Shown here: positions 22,871-35,514 of the stretch, in pieces | Position numbering within the stretch: the first letter of the stretch is position 1 | Layout: every line of letters begins with the position of its first letter | Assembly: GCA_032622095.1 (NCBI GenBank) | Contig: CP136066.1 | Span: 193,554,816-193,618,815 of the forward strand | Direction: 5' to 3' | Length of the DNA stretch: 64,000 nucleotides | From: Siphonodentalium dalli | Taxonomy: Eukaryota; Mollusca; Scaphopoda; Gadilida; Siphonodentaliidae | Program-made: the position numbers and the translations under genes | The notes under the pieces: model-generated | The model's input: only the letters and a program-made list of their open reading frames with translations | What the model was told of the DNA's origin: nothing | Database searches by the model: none

Positions 22871-24463
22871 TTGTTCTGCTGAAAATGTGGTATACAGGCA
22901 GCAGCTGGAGTAGGTATGGGGCACTACCCACCCCCATCCCATCTTGCCCTGGCCCAGTTTTGGTAAATGGGACCTCAGAAAGTGTTCATAGACTGTTTTT
23001 GCCCCCTTGATATTTTGTGCTTCTAGCTGGAATCCCTGATCCTAGAAGTTAGATTATAGTTGAATGATCTGCAGAAATATTCCAATTATACACAGTTGAT
23101 AGGAAAAATACAAGTAAACACAGGTCAGACATGCAGCAGTTATGGAATGAATCTTGATATATATATTATTATATAGATATTGTACATTTATATAAGTACA
23201 AATTACTTTCAATCAATGAAATCTTCCATATTATAAATGTTGGCAAATTCATTTTCTAATTAGATTCTCACAATAATATAATTTGGTTTCATGATTTATA
23301 TCTTTGGAAAATTCAACTTCAATATAGTAATTATACTCGGTTGATAAATGACAGTCGATATAACATCATGAAGTTAAAGCGACAGGGCCCTGCATGCCCT
23401 AAACATGCCAATTTAAGTAACTGCATGCATGAAATCCAAAACCCTCTGCCATTTCTCTGCCATTTCAATAAATATTAACTCTTACCTAGTATAATAGTGT
23501 GAATTCCAATCTGTGGCACTTATCATTAAAGAATATCCACAAATAAGACCATAATATAACTCCATTACCCGGGTCCCTTCTCATGAATACAATCCAACTT
23601 CTATAAACAAAGAAATAAAGATTTTACAACTGGACATGCATAGCCTGCTTAATCCAAGTAACTGTTGGTTTAAATTGGTGCAATTAAATTAATTTGAATT
23701 CTCCAGCATACATCAGATCAGATTTCTAATCTACCACATGTGTTATAGATAAACATATTCTCACCATTGAAATCTGGTTAAGAAATTTCTACCCTATTCT
23801 ACCATATTCTCATGTGAGAAATCTGACTTAGAATAATTCCCGAGATATTCTGATCAGATTATGGCCAGAATCCTCTAAGTCAGATTTCTACCCTATTCTA
23901 CCATAAACTCATGTGTGAAATTTCTCATGATAGATTTAGGGTAGAAATTTATTAATTTCACAAGAGAACTACCTTATTTCTCACCCAGCAGTCTAATTTG
24001 AATACATTTCTCCTGAGAAACTACTGTGATTCCTCCTGAGAACTACTGTGATCACATGTGTGGAGTTTTTGTACGGGAGTTACCAGTATCGCTCACAAAC
24101 CATTAGTGGTATGTAGTTCTAAATGCTTGATATAGGTACACCATTCTAACGCCCCCTACCAGTTTAGCATCGGGAAGAAGTAAACGAGTGTTTGCGATGA
24201 AGTTGATCTTTATTTTATAAGTTAGCTAATGAATGCATTCGCAGAAAATAGTCCCCAGAATTTTTACTGACATCGACTGCCGTTAGTAAGTTTTCACACA
24301 AAATAAGAATTGCCGTGTCGACAAAAGGCAACACTTTGTCAGAAAACAAGTGACGGTTTTTATTTGGTTGAGGGTGGCCTGAGAATATGGTAGCCTAATT
24401 TAGATGCGCAAATTAGCGCTTCTAGTTTATTATCGAAAAACAGCCGGTTTGAGAGTATAATAT

Positions 24464-24857
24464 CTGTCTAGAATTACCTGTCAACTCCCCTTTCGGGTAT
24501 TACAGACAGGGTCCAGGTCTCGACTGTGGTCGGTGCTTTGGTGGGCTACTCTAACCTACAGCCGGGTTCTTTAACGTGCACATAGTCACCCATGTACACG
24601 GGTCAGCCATTTATGTCGGCTCCCGATCCGACAGCGTACCCCACTCACGACAACATACCTGGACAGGATCTCGCCGTGAAGGGAAGTCAGTTTTGTATTC
24701 GGATATATATTGTGTGATCACGAATGAGACTTTTCAGTCGTACAATGTGGTAATCTGACCAAGTTTGGATTTTTGTCAGAATACCCGACCGGGAATCGAT
24801 CGCCGGACCTTTAGCACGAGAGACCACTACGCTATCCACTCGGGCACTGACTTCCCG
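24464..24857 (-). mobile_element. tRNA-derived SINE-like insertion
   Basis: The boundaries come from the uninterrupted left arm of the surrounding inverted repeat (the matching join is in 22,010-22,040). On the minus strand a tRNA-like head (about 24,847-24,778) has an A-box-like TGGATAGCGTAGTGG and a B-box-like GCGATCGATTCC, the two internal RNA polymerase III promoter elements. The body includes 'gtgcacgttaaagaacccg', which resembles conserved central parts of metazoan SINEs. No poly(A) tail is seen and the target duplication is at most 2 bp. Confidence 0.6.
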
Positions 24858-25820
24858 ATATAGCTGACTACAGCTAGGTTAGCTGAATACAGCTATTGTA
24901 GCTGTATTCTCACATTTGCCAGACCTGACATTGACAAATTCTGTCGTGCGACTGCGTTTTGTCATTTTTGTCCCGCATTCTCAATGATTCTGTCCCGTCC
25001 GTAGTTTGTCATGTACACATTAATGACAATATGCCACAAGAAAACAGGTAGGCCTATCGATAATAAATTAATAGCATGGACGCAGTCTCATGAACAATGT
25101 TTTAAATTGCCTTTTCGATCACCACAATATGTTGTTGGAATGTCACATGTCGTGGGCGACATTCGATTTAGAACAGTTTAAAATTTTGGTATTTAATATC
25201 GGTACCTTTTATTTATCGCTCAGACCAAACGGAGTCTATGCGGCGCGAGGCACAGTCAACTGAAATAATTTATGGCATTATTTTAGGCCAGTCGAAGGTG
25301 CATTTATTGTAGATTTAATCGCCATTTTAAAGTGTCATGCTCTCCCATGATCTATCTGATATATTATATATATATCGATGGTTATACGGTACCTTACTAG
25401 AAAGCTATATTTTGAGAAATAGGCTAATTCTAGTAATTGTATTGTAAACGAGCTAAATATATTGTGTACTACGGCGTTCTGGAACTTCAATTACAAAACA
25501 TAAACTTCCTCAGTGCCATCCTCCGGGAGAGCAAATATTCTAAATATGTGTACTGAACTGTTTTCATATACATAAGTGCGTTCTAACCATGGCCACATAC
25601 GTGTGATATGTGACTCAATATAGACCAAAACTTGTCCTGTCCTCGGCCGTCAACAGCTTGGGATATCGGTTGGGTTTATGCTGTTATGATGAGCATCAAC
25701 ACAGCCGATATCCAAAGCTGTTGTGGACCGAGAATACTTGGTATATACTCAATACAGCACACCGAACTGTTGTATAACCGCATGCATGCGACGTGTATAC
25801 CGAAAGCACCATCACTACAC

Positions 25821-26277
25821 GTGACCCGCCATATCAAATCCAGTCGTAAGTCGGGATTTTTTTTACCCTGTGCCAATGCTTTCTCTTATATATGCGAGTC
25901 GACCTATGGTCGACTCGCATATATAAGAGAATGCATTGCCTAACAATTTTTTACAATTTTAATAATTTTTTCTTGTATTCTTTAACAATTTTATAATTTC
26001 ACCCATACAGAGCCCCAGACAAAAAATGAGCAGACGACACTCTTCTATATGCTTCTATATATGTGTGGGGCTCCCTGCAGGGTAATGGATGTTTTTTATT
26101 TTATGTCCTAAAAATTGTAAGAAACATTTATTTAAAAACAATTATAAAAAATTGTTAGGCCAATGCATTCTCTTATATATGCTCGGCGACCTATGGTCGA
26201 CTCGCATATATAAGAGAATGCATTGGCACAGGGTAAACAAATCCCGACTTACGACTGGATTTGATATGGCGGGTCAC
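25821..26277. mobile_element. full-length composite hairpin MITE
   Basis: GTGACCCGCCATATC at the left and its complement at the right enclose stem-loops at 25,873-25,939 and 26,160-26,226 and the central near-palindrome. Nearly the same as the 14.4-kb copy. The target duplication is not clear. Confidence 0.72.
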
Positions 26278-26445
26278 ATATGTTCTCACACGAAAATCTT
26301 CTTAAACGTGATGACATCGACAACATTCAGATGGGTAAAATACTCGAATATGATAGTTCTTATATATTGCCATGCTCGCTTTTCTACAGGTATCCAGTAT
26401 AATTATGTATATATGTGTTATGATTATTATAAAACAAAGAATATC

Positions 26446-26638
26446 GTGTTCAATTACACATGCTAGTTATATTATACATGCACGTTTATTGTTATTGACT
26501 GGAATTTCCACGGTCTAATTATGACCACATATACGTGTGACAGTCACACGTATATGTGGTCATAATTAGACCGTGGAAATTCCAGTCAATAACAATAAAC
26601 ATGCATGTATAATATAACTAGCATGTGTAATTGAACAC
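26446..26638. repeat. near-perfect 193-bp palindrome with a 1-bp centre
   Basis: Two 96-bp arms (26,446-26,541 and 26,543-26,638) are reverse complements with a single visible mismatch, around 'gtgtgac a gtcacac'. Copy 2 (about 52,370-52,390) lacks the structure, so it arose or inserted after the duplication, or was lost there. No coding. Confidence 0.88.
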
Positions 26639-28623
26639 TGTGACATATGACTCAATACAACAAACCGATTTCTTATATCCACATGCTTGCGACATATTAG
26701 CTTATTAAATTATTCCAGAAACACCAACTGCGTGCAGTTTCACCCACATGAAAGGTAGTACATGTACGTTTAAATCATGGCCGCATACGTGTGATATATA
26801 TAACTCAATAGAACAATGTAATTGTTCTGTCCACATGCCTGCGACATAGGAGCTAATGTTATATATTAGTTTTACTCATCGGGTTTTGCACTACATTGGT
26901 GCTAACTACTCATGATCACTTAACTCATCACAACAATGCGAAATGTTGTAGCCACACGTATGCTACATACTGCGGGACGCGCAACACAGTTTTATTTTTA
27001 TTTCTAAATTTGTCTATAGCAGAACATTACACAAATATTGATTATTTTTCAGCCCAGACGACATATTTAGTCGTAATTCAGTCTAATACATCTTGATATG
27101 TTGAAGTTAATACTACTTCAGCAAATTTGCGAAAACTATGTATATTTAAAATCATAGAGTATCTTTTCCACATTGTATCAACTGCATGGTATGTACGATT
27201 CACCATTATGTTTTAAATGGTATTCAGGAGGCGTGTGGTAGGGGGTGCACGTATCTTCGTGTTTCTTTGTCAAACATTTCCTCCATTACCTTTCTCTCCA
27301 CACTGTACGTCATGTATAATTATATTACCCATATGCAATTTCACACAAATTGACGTACGTATGTAATTTTCTATGCACGTTGTGTGTATACACATAATAT
27401 CCACGTGTAACGTATATGTGTTATATGCAGGGACGCGCCTGAATGGATTCCTTTGGGCTGTCCCCACCTTATAATTTACAAATTCATGCACCAGTAAATT
27501 TAATTTGCGCCAACTTTTCAAGTGGTGGTGCGAGGTTTTCAACTTTTGGGAATTTTCAGCCTAACATTTCCCTTTGGGAATGTTCCAACTGTTTATCAAT
27601 TTAGTCTAAAACGTTGACACCAAATACTGGTTGGAAAATCAAACGAAACAACATATAAATTGTCTGATATTTCCAACTGCTGCCGTATCATGCATGACAT
27701 GTCCCACTGCTTGATTTAATTTGGCCTGGGTCGTGCGGGGGTGGGGGGGGGGGGGGGGGGGTGAGATACGTCTAATCCCCCTGTCATCAAGTTCCTGTAT
27801 ATATAATGCGGATATATATGCCTGATTCTGAGTTCCATAAAATGTCCCCGACCCCCTATACATGTGCGCTCTTTCTCTGTTACTTCATGTTATATCTTAT
27901 CATAATAAAATAATAAATGTGTAAGCACAATAAATATGTTTCAATGATAAATGTATGTACTGTATGTGAAATATCTATGTAAAAATAGTCAATGAGTATA
28001 ATCTTTCAAATTATTTTGGCGATTCTTAAACGTTACACATGCACTGGTCCCTGGGGGGGGGGGGGGGGGGCATACTAAAATACCAATATAGACTATGTTT
28101 GGTATGTTTGTATTTTCCCCAGGGGCTTGTGTACACATAGGGTAAACTTGCGCGCGAAAAATACAAAGTTAATATATATATATATAGGCATGGTGCACAT
28201 AAATACATCACGATAAATGGATGACAACATGCTTTTATGTATAAAATAAATGGAGTGGAAATAGTATATGTAAGGAACAATTCTTCATTTATGTACCACT
28301 TCTCAGCACAGATACTTTATTGTGCATAGCATCTCAACGAAAATGGAAATAGATCACTACAAAAAAGCAGCATAATTCCACGAATTATACTATACGACCG
28401 TTAGATGCAATAACATGTAGGAAATCGACAACCATATTTTAACAACAAGCCACATGGGACATGGTCAATCTAAAGTGGACAGGTTTTGAAGTTTAAATAA
28501 ATGCATTTATACAAATACAAAAATAAACGCTATAACGAAGTGAAAAATAACGACATGCAGCGGTATCTCCGCACATATTAAAACTACCACAAAGAACAAT
28601 AATAACTTCAAATTAATAGGAAT

Positions 28624-29824
28624 GGGAGGTATAGGTCAAGTGACCATTTGTTTATGTTATTTCCTTACAAATCCCCAGAGCAAAAGTTATAAATGTATGG
28701 GGCGCCGTACTTCTGTTTATTACCTATGTTGTGAAATCAATAATTCATTTTGTGATATCACAAAATAGATATATGATATCACACAATCGAATATATCATA
28801 TGATATCATTAAATATTTATGATTTTCAGATATCACTAATTCCAATTTGTGTTATCGTAAATTAATTTGTTTATCTCACAAAATCGAATTATTTAATATA
28901 ACAAAATAGTAAGCATTTAGTGATATCACTAATTCGATTTTGAGATATCATAAATTCATTTTGAGATATCATAAAATTTAATTTGTGATATCACTAATTC
29001 GTTTTGTGATATCAATAAATAGAAAATGGCATAGCTGGACTACTATTCCTTCAACATTTTGTGATATCATTAAATCATTTTATGATATCATAAGATCGAA
29101 TCATTGATATCACTAAATGCTCACTTATTTTGTGATATCATATTCAATTTTATGATGTCACAAAATGAATTTATGATATCGCTAATTCCATTTTGTGATA
29201 TCTTAAAATCATGTGATATAGTGACTAGTTCCCCAACATTTTATGATATTTCAAAATCGAATTATTTTATATAACTAAATACTTTCTATTTTGTGATATC
29301 GATAATTCGAAGTTGTGATATCCGAAAATGAATTTATGGTATCACAAATTGGAATTAGTGATATCTTAAAATCATTTTGAGATAACATAAAATATTTAAT
29401 GATATCATCTATTCGATTTTGTGATATCATATATTCATTTAGTGATATCATAAAATGAATTATTGATAAATATTATGAAGCAGTTGACCGGGATATAGAG
29501 CAGGTATATCAATGAACAGTCATAACACATAGGCCTAACTGGTTTGGTAAATTATCAAATATTGCTTTTAATTTGAAATTTGGGAATTTTATCTAAAAGT
29601 AACTCGAACTACTTTAGAAAAACAAACGTAAAATTAAAAAAAATATGAATTCAAGCATGCCAGCGAAGGATGTTCCAAGCCAATAAATTTCATCCTCCAG
29701 ATATATATATTTATATCCAATATTTGATCAACACAAATCACGTCCAGGACAAATGGCCATTTGCAACTTTTGCTCCGGATATTTGGATGGGAATCCCCAT
29801 TAAAATGGTCACTTGACACATCCC
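28624..29824. mobile_element. TIR element with an array of GATATC palindromes (copy 1)
   Basis: The left end (GGTCAAGTGACCATT at about 28,634) and right end (AATGGTCACTTGACAC near 29,804) are inverted. The interior 28,740-29,460 is a run of short palindromes on the core TGATATCA, about 20 GATATC sites spaced roughly 20-45 bp, often written 'ttttgtgatatcacaaaa' or 'taatgatatcatta'. Conserved end motifs ('aacttttgctc', 'ggatgggaatcccc') are also in the element at 59,225-60,150. No transposase. It is present at the same site in both duplication copies, so it inserted before the duplication. Confidence 0.7.
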
Positions 29825-29924
29825 TTAAATTGTATGGTTTTACAACTTATCACCAAAGGAAACTCAATGTGTGGACGAAATATGATACGATAATTGATGG
29901 GTGTCCATCTGCATCCAGATATAC

Positions 29925-31607
29925 CTAATAATCAGAATCACGGTCGGAGTCATATTGTGGTCCCTCGTTACAGTCCCAGTGGTCACCACCGCCAGCGTCA
30001 TCGTACTGGGCGGCTTCCTGGTGATAACCCGAATAATCATAGCAATCTTCATCATGACGCGCCTGCTGATCACCATAAGCAACGTCTCCATGGCAACCCC
30101 ACTGGTCCTCGCGCGGAGCGACATCATGGTGATAACCATATTGGCCACCATAATCGTCTTCAACTTGATGGGTCGGTAAATCATAAGCAGTGTCGTCATG
30201 ACAACCCCACTGATCGCCACGTTCAACTGGGCAATGCCTCTCTTGGTCTTCATCGAATTCAGAATGTTCATGTGTGTTGCTAGATTCGCAGTGACTATTA
30301 TTGCTACCATGTTGCCAGTCAGTTTCGCAATGAAACTCGGGTTCTTCATGGCTGCAATCATCGTCGCATTTGTGCGATGCGAGCTCGAAGAATGGCTCAA
30401 ATTTCTCAGGGTGAAAAAACCTATAGGGATCAAAACCGAAGTCATCTCTGCTAGAGTTTTCTCCCCTTAAAACGACACTGGTTCCTTTATTTTTAGTTGA
30501 CCACTTTTTCGGCGAAACGCATCCCTTTTGTAACGGGTATCTCATCAATATATCCTCTGCGTTTGGCTTCTTGGAAAACATACAATCTTCGATTGTCGCC
30601 CGTGTACAAATCACCTCCCCTGTTCGTGATGCTAATAGGAGGGTAGTCAGAAACACTACCAAGACCGCGTCCAATGTCCTCCATGGCGTTGTCGAGTGAC
30701 AAGCCATTTTCGAAAGTGTTTGAGATGGTGTTGTGTGTGAATCTGATGTCCAGTGGGTCAACAGATAGCTCCTTGTCTCTGTATCCGTACGGTGTATCTG
30801 AATTCGACACTGCTGCTCTGGTTATCTGGCATATTGATCCGTCTCCATCTGAATCCCGAACAGTGTGTCCATCACGACGTGCCCCTTCATGTCTCAATTT
30901 CTTATCTTTTAGCTCCAGAGTTGAACATTGATTCCCACGAACATCTCGAGCGATAAATCCACTGCCTTCTGGCTCCCGGTCAATGGGTTCAGTGCCACGC
31001 AATTTTCCGAATAACCCTCTTTCTTCGGGTACGATGGTAATGCGACCAGAACCACGCACAGCAATACTTTGCGAATGAACATCATCGGTTGAGTATTTAG
31101 ATCACATCTCCGCTTTACACTCAACCATTCGTCCAGATTGGTCATGTCGATAATCACTATTTGTTACCCAGAAATTTGGCATTGCGCCATAACTACTGCA
31201 CTGGTTCGTACTTGAGTGTCCAGTTACGGCTGATAAGCTATCGCCTGAACCAATCCAACTTTTGTTAGCTGTCTTGTTTGAATTGAGCTCGCCAACAGAA
31301 TGTTCAGGAATTTTACGTTGAGCAACTAAGAAGGTATTAAACCCTTATCCATTGGAAGTATACCCACCGTCCCGGTCCCGAAAGAACCGTCCGATGGATC
31401 GCCATAATGTCATGAAATTCCGGTTCCGGATGGCTCAACATAATAACCATAGCATCCCGAAACACTCTGCCAATAACGTTCCCTTGTTAATCCGGTCACC
31501 GTACTAGCTATAGTTCCACTTGTTGTAGACTGTGCAGTCGAGTGACAACATTCTGCTGCATAACTGTTGTGAGGTGGTTTCCAAAACGAATTGTTCCATG
31601 AATTCAT
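29925..31607 (-). pseudogene. DNRRL-domain gene, copy 1, disabled
   Basis: This is the counterpart of the gene at 57,132-58,828. It starts at an ATG (31,607-31,605; MNSWNNSFWKPPHNSY) and ends at the same DSDY stop (29,925). Lesions seen by comparison: an ~18-bp deletion and an in-frame TGA just after the VEPSG segment (about 31,410-31,430), further small indels at 31,320-31,380, TGC to TGA just before the SKYSTDD segment (about 31,100), and a one-base insertion in the CCCTTTTG run (about 30,530) that splits the DNRRL part from the acidic tail. The long open pieces are 30,493-31,059 and 29,925-30,536. It does not encode a full protein as it stands. Confidence 0.8.
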
Positions 31608-31799
31608 TTCTGCAAAGTAGTTTGTCGTTAGTGCACCAGGCTAATATAAACGATTCGAAAAAATCCGCTTTGTTCCGAGCATGTGTTGAGAGGAAATGGA
31701 GCGTGAACAGCTCGATTGACCTTCCACGAGATTAGCACGCCTGTGAATGATGTCACGTGGAGATTGGGTAAACACGTGACGTCAGACAGCGCGATAATT

Positions 31800-34090
31800 A
31801 CGTGCGCTCGCGCAACAGTATTGCGATCAGACATATTCGTAGGTACGTTGGTGTCACCCTACTCCGTTTCACTCCATGACGTCACCAAAAACGACGTAAA
31901 ACCTCGTGGCCTTCTGACATTTTTACTGTGCCGCGTTTTTGCTATGTTTATTTTATGTGTTGTTTTCGATTATTTGTTTGTCGCTGATATCGCCATTTGT
32001 CGGGATTCCCTGTTTCTATATTTAAAACTGGCATGCTCGTAGTGAGCCTCGATTTCGATTTTTTCTCCCAGGTCAAAATACGTCAGAGTTATGACAAAAA
32101 TAGATCGACCTACATTTTCTCCATCAGAACTCTACATCAAAGAGTCTGTAGACTCCTTCGGGACCTACATAGACTCCTTCATTTGGGTATTTTTACTTAT
32201 AATTGGGAAGTTTTATCATTTTTGGTTCGTGCGAAGACCTCTTTTTATCGTGCGGGAAAAGAGAGACATTCAAAACGCGATTTCGTAATTCGACGCAATA
32301 GGCTGAATAGCCTAACCTTCAGCCGAGTTCAGGGTCAAATACGACGAATAACGTAACACAAAACAAAAGGCATTTGTTGACACAAACACCGTTTGAAGAG
32401 TTTATTATTACATAAAATGATCGTTATTGATTAATTATTGATTAATTATTGATATTTATTGTTGCATATTGGCTGCTATCAATATTTACACAAATGGTAT
32501 TAATTATTTCTTATAATTGCTCCTTTGGTCAACTTTGACTATCGGAAAATGAAAATGAAAATATGCCGCTGAAAAAAATGTAATCGATATTAAAGACTCA
32601 TCCTTTCGGCAACATGGAATTGGTTTTAATTACTTAAATGATTAATATAGTAATTTGCCTTTTATCTGTGATGAAATGAGAAATGGTAATTGTCTTTTTT
32701 TGCTAACATTAAATTAAATTAAATAAATTAAGTAAAATACAGTGAAATTATTTTTTAAATTATTGTTTATTACATTTTTGCGCACGTTGGCATCTCTCTG
32801 AGTGCATTCTAGTAATTAAATGCAATGACTCTCGATGGTGAAATCATTTGCGTTAGTTTATCGCCGATAGTTTCGTCCAGAATCGAGATGTAAATATTTA
32901 CTATTGAGCGTACTTCATATGATGTTTTCTATGGAGTGGTATGGTCGATATCTTTGAAATTGTCAGCGATGTTAGTAGAATGCTACATTCCCCAGGTTGG
33001 CATAGCGCCTGAGTACTAACTTATTAATTTCACGCATCCGAACAAGTCCATAATATGTCTTTAACCCATGTCAGTTGAAATACGATTATTTGTTTAGGGA
33101 TACCAATGTAGTCTTCACACTGATGACCCCCTTCCCTCAATGGCCTGACATTGCAGACAAACAGTATTTTTATACCCACCGCAACGAAGTTAGGGGGGTA
33201 TAATGGAATCAGCTTGTCTGTCCGGTCGTCCGTGGACACAAATTTGTCCGGAGTTTTTCTCAGTCATTTTTTGATCAATATCCGAGAAACTTGGCACAGA
33301 CATCAACCACCATGGGAACCTGTGCACCTGCGATTATGACATCTGTCGGACTTTTTTTGGTGGAGTTATCTCCCCTTTTTCGACTTGGACAAAATTATAC
33401 ATGTTGCAAAAAAATTCTGAGCTTTTATTCCTACATTTTTAGTTCAATTTTTTTTAAACTTGGCACATATATTTAGTACCATGGGAACCTGTTCACCTGC
33501 AATTATGACGTCTGTCGGACAATTTTTGTTGGAGTTATCCCCCTTTTTCGACTTAGAAATTTTTTTGCAACATGCATAATTTTGTCCGAGCTTTTATTCC
33601 TACATTTTTAGGTCAATGTTTTTAAAACTTGGCACTGATATTTAGTAACATGGGAACCTGTGCACCTGCGATTATGATGTCTGTCCGACATTTTTTTGTG
33701 GAGTTATTCCCCTTTTTCGACTTAGAACTTTTATTCCTAAATTTTTCGGTCAATAGGTTTAAGATTATGGTTAGAGTTGTGCACCTGCAATGGGAACTGT
33801 TTTATTATTTATTTTATTATTTTATCTAAATGTTTACTGACATGTGAAACATCATAATATTTAAAAAACACGGGATATCCTTAGTCCCATTGGGACAGTC
33901 ACACCTCTAGTTTTATTACTTTTTCCTGTTGAGATGATTCTGTTCAACGATGATGATTCTATGAAAGTCGCTGATTCAACAATAGGTTTAATTGAGTAAA
34001 GGCCTACCATTGATCTCGTTGCGCCGAAAAATATTTTGGCCAATATAAACGAGAGGCCGATCACGATCAGCAGATGTTTAACCCATACCT
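31800..34090. other. segment present only in duplication copy 1; contains a dispersed tandem repeat
   Basis: Copy 2 joins 'gcgcgataatt' directly to 'taattctgctctctg', whereas copy 1 has 2.3 kb between them. At 33,165-33,910 it carries a repeat starting 'tatacccaccgcaacgaagt', with about three ~160-bp units marked by 'ccatgggaacctgtgcacct', ending near 'cattgggacagtcacacctc'. The rest is AT-rich, with no gene recognised; frames around 31,716-32,356 have no known motif. Confidence 0.6.
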
Positions 34091-34489
34091 TGTTTAATTC
34101 TGCTCTCTGTTGGTCTCGACACGTCGTGACTCGAATCGATACCGCTATTTGTGGTCAGGAAACCAGACCACTCTCTGCTCTCATTCGCTGCATACGCATG
34201 ATAACATGGTTTAGGTTTCTGGCTGACAATGTTCTTTACCCTTCCGATTTCTGTACAATTTATTAATTAGTAGGTTAATTCCAGGTTTAAAGTTGTTGGG
34301 GAATTAGTATAAATATCTTGTCGACGAACAGAGCAACAAACACGTGGTCATCGAGTATGCATGAGTAACGGCGGAGGCGTTTTAAGCGTGTTTGCATTGT
34401 CTCTGATTGCTCAAGAAAAAACGGTTGCTAAACGCATTTAATATTATATCTACCTATATTTTAGTCGTTTTGGGACAATATTATAGTCT

Positions 34490-34977
34490 TTAAAGGTACT
34501 CAATCCGAACAGAGGGTCCCCATCTCAACAGATTCCAACAACAACAATCCGATCAGAGGGTCCTATATTACTATTTCTTTGGCGTTGGGGGTAAACAATA
34601 TTTGATTCGAGTCGAGGAACCCATCAAACAAAGCTCAGAGTTATTAGATATTGATTTTTGAAATTTGTTATTTACTCGAGATGAGTACTAATAATTGCCT
34701 TCAACTGCCGTAATCTGCTCGGGATGTGTACACCAAAATCTATTCAAACAGACAAGGATGGATAACTCTAAAATCAAGTGGTAATAATAACGCAATTTTG
34801 ACTGAGTTCTGGGCCAGAAAGTATTCCCGATAATGAAAAATAATAGATTTCTAAAATCGATATCTAACAAATCTGAGCTTTGATGGGTGACTTCCTCGAC
34901 TCGAATCAAATATTTTTGACTCCCGAAGCCATTGAAATAGTAATTGAGAGGAGTTTTATCGGATTGAGTACCTTTAA
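34490..34977. mobile_element. 480-bp TTAA-flanked TIR element, absent from copy 2
   Basis: The ends AGGTACTCAATCCGA and TCGGATTGAGTACCT are perfect inverted repeats flanked by TTAA (34,490-34,493 and 34,974-34,977). The equivalent place in copy 2 (about 60,350-60,380) is empty. TTAA duplications occur in piggyBac and Kolobok elements; the ends do not decide which. No transposase, so nonautonomous. Confidence 0.78.
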
Positions 34978-35514
34978 TCTGTGAGGGCTAAATTTGTGTC
35001 AACATGTCCACATAAAAGGTATATACAGCAAAGTTGTAAGAGAATCGTGAGATTTAAAGCAAATTGACCTAAAATATAGTATTCTCACGACCAAATCACA
35101 ACAACACGCACGTGACGTTAAGGCACCCCCGGGAATCCGGTCATTGAAATATCAGCAATATATACACCCACTGAAAAGCAACCACTTTCCAGAAAACCGA
35201 ATATTCTGCAAGAGCAATTTGTAACGAGGACGCGAGTAAAGTTGTTTTTGTGTGAGAAAGTAACTGGACGCGAAAATTGGTAATGCCGGATGCGCTTTTT
35301 CTCGAACATATTTACCTTCACACGACATGACATAGGCATATATGATGACAATTAAAATGAATGTAAATGCCCAGGCTTTCAACTAGACCGAAACAGATCA
35401 TTAATCGATATAATATAGGGCTCCTATATAATCAATATTTACAGACTATTTTGTTTTTATGGCAAAAAATCATTGAGTGGGTCTCGCTTTTCACATGGAA
35501 AATAATTTCACTCC

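Larger units (their letters stand above)
21930..24945. repeat. inverted repeat, arms about 21,930-22,235 and 24,265-24,945
   Basis: The left arm reads 'cagctacaatagctgtattc' ... 'aaactagaagcgctaatttg' ... 'aaagtgttgccttttgtcga'; the right arm is its reverse complement, split by a 394-bp SINE-like insertion. The ~2-kb interior is AT-rich with minisatellites and repeats of the 'taccctattct' type. No gene recognised. Confidence 0.75.

Noticed and set aside
22647-22942. YPILRRNIS and FSGGIFLPYSQEE frames
   Set aside because: Translations of a 26-bp minisatellite in two phases.
25632-26466. Frames across the composite MITE (for example CILLYMRGDLWSTRIYKRMHW)
   Set aside because: Translations of the 67-bp hairpin; the same peptide appears wherever the hairpin occurs.
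27737-27762. Poly-G tracts at 27.74, 28.05 and 53.82 kb as a functional G-quadruplex
   Set aside because: Simple mononucleotide runs of different length in the two copies; slippage is a sufficient explanation and lengths may be sequencing-dependent.
29864-30445. 193-codon minus-strand frame and plus-strand Ile/Val- or His-rich frames over 29.9-30.5 kb and 57.1-57.5 kb
   Set aside because: Antisense or off-phase readings of the acidic tail of the DNRRL gene; hydrophobic look comes from GAT/CAT-rich codons.
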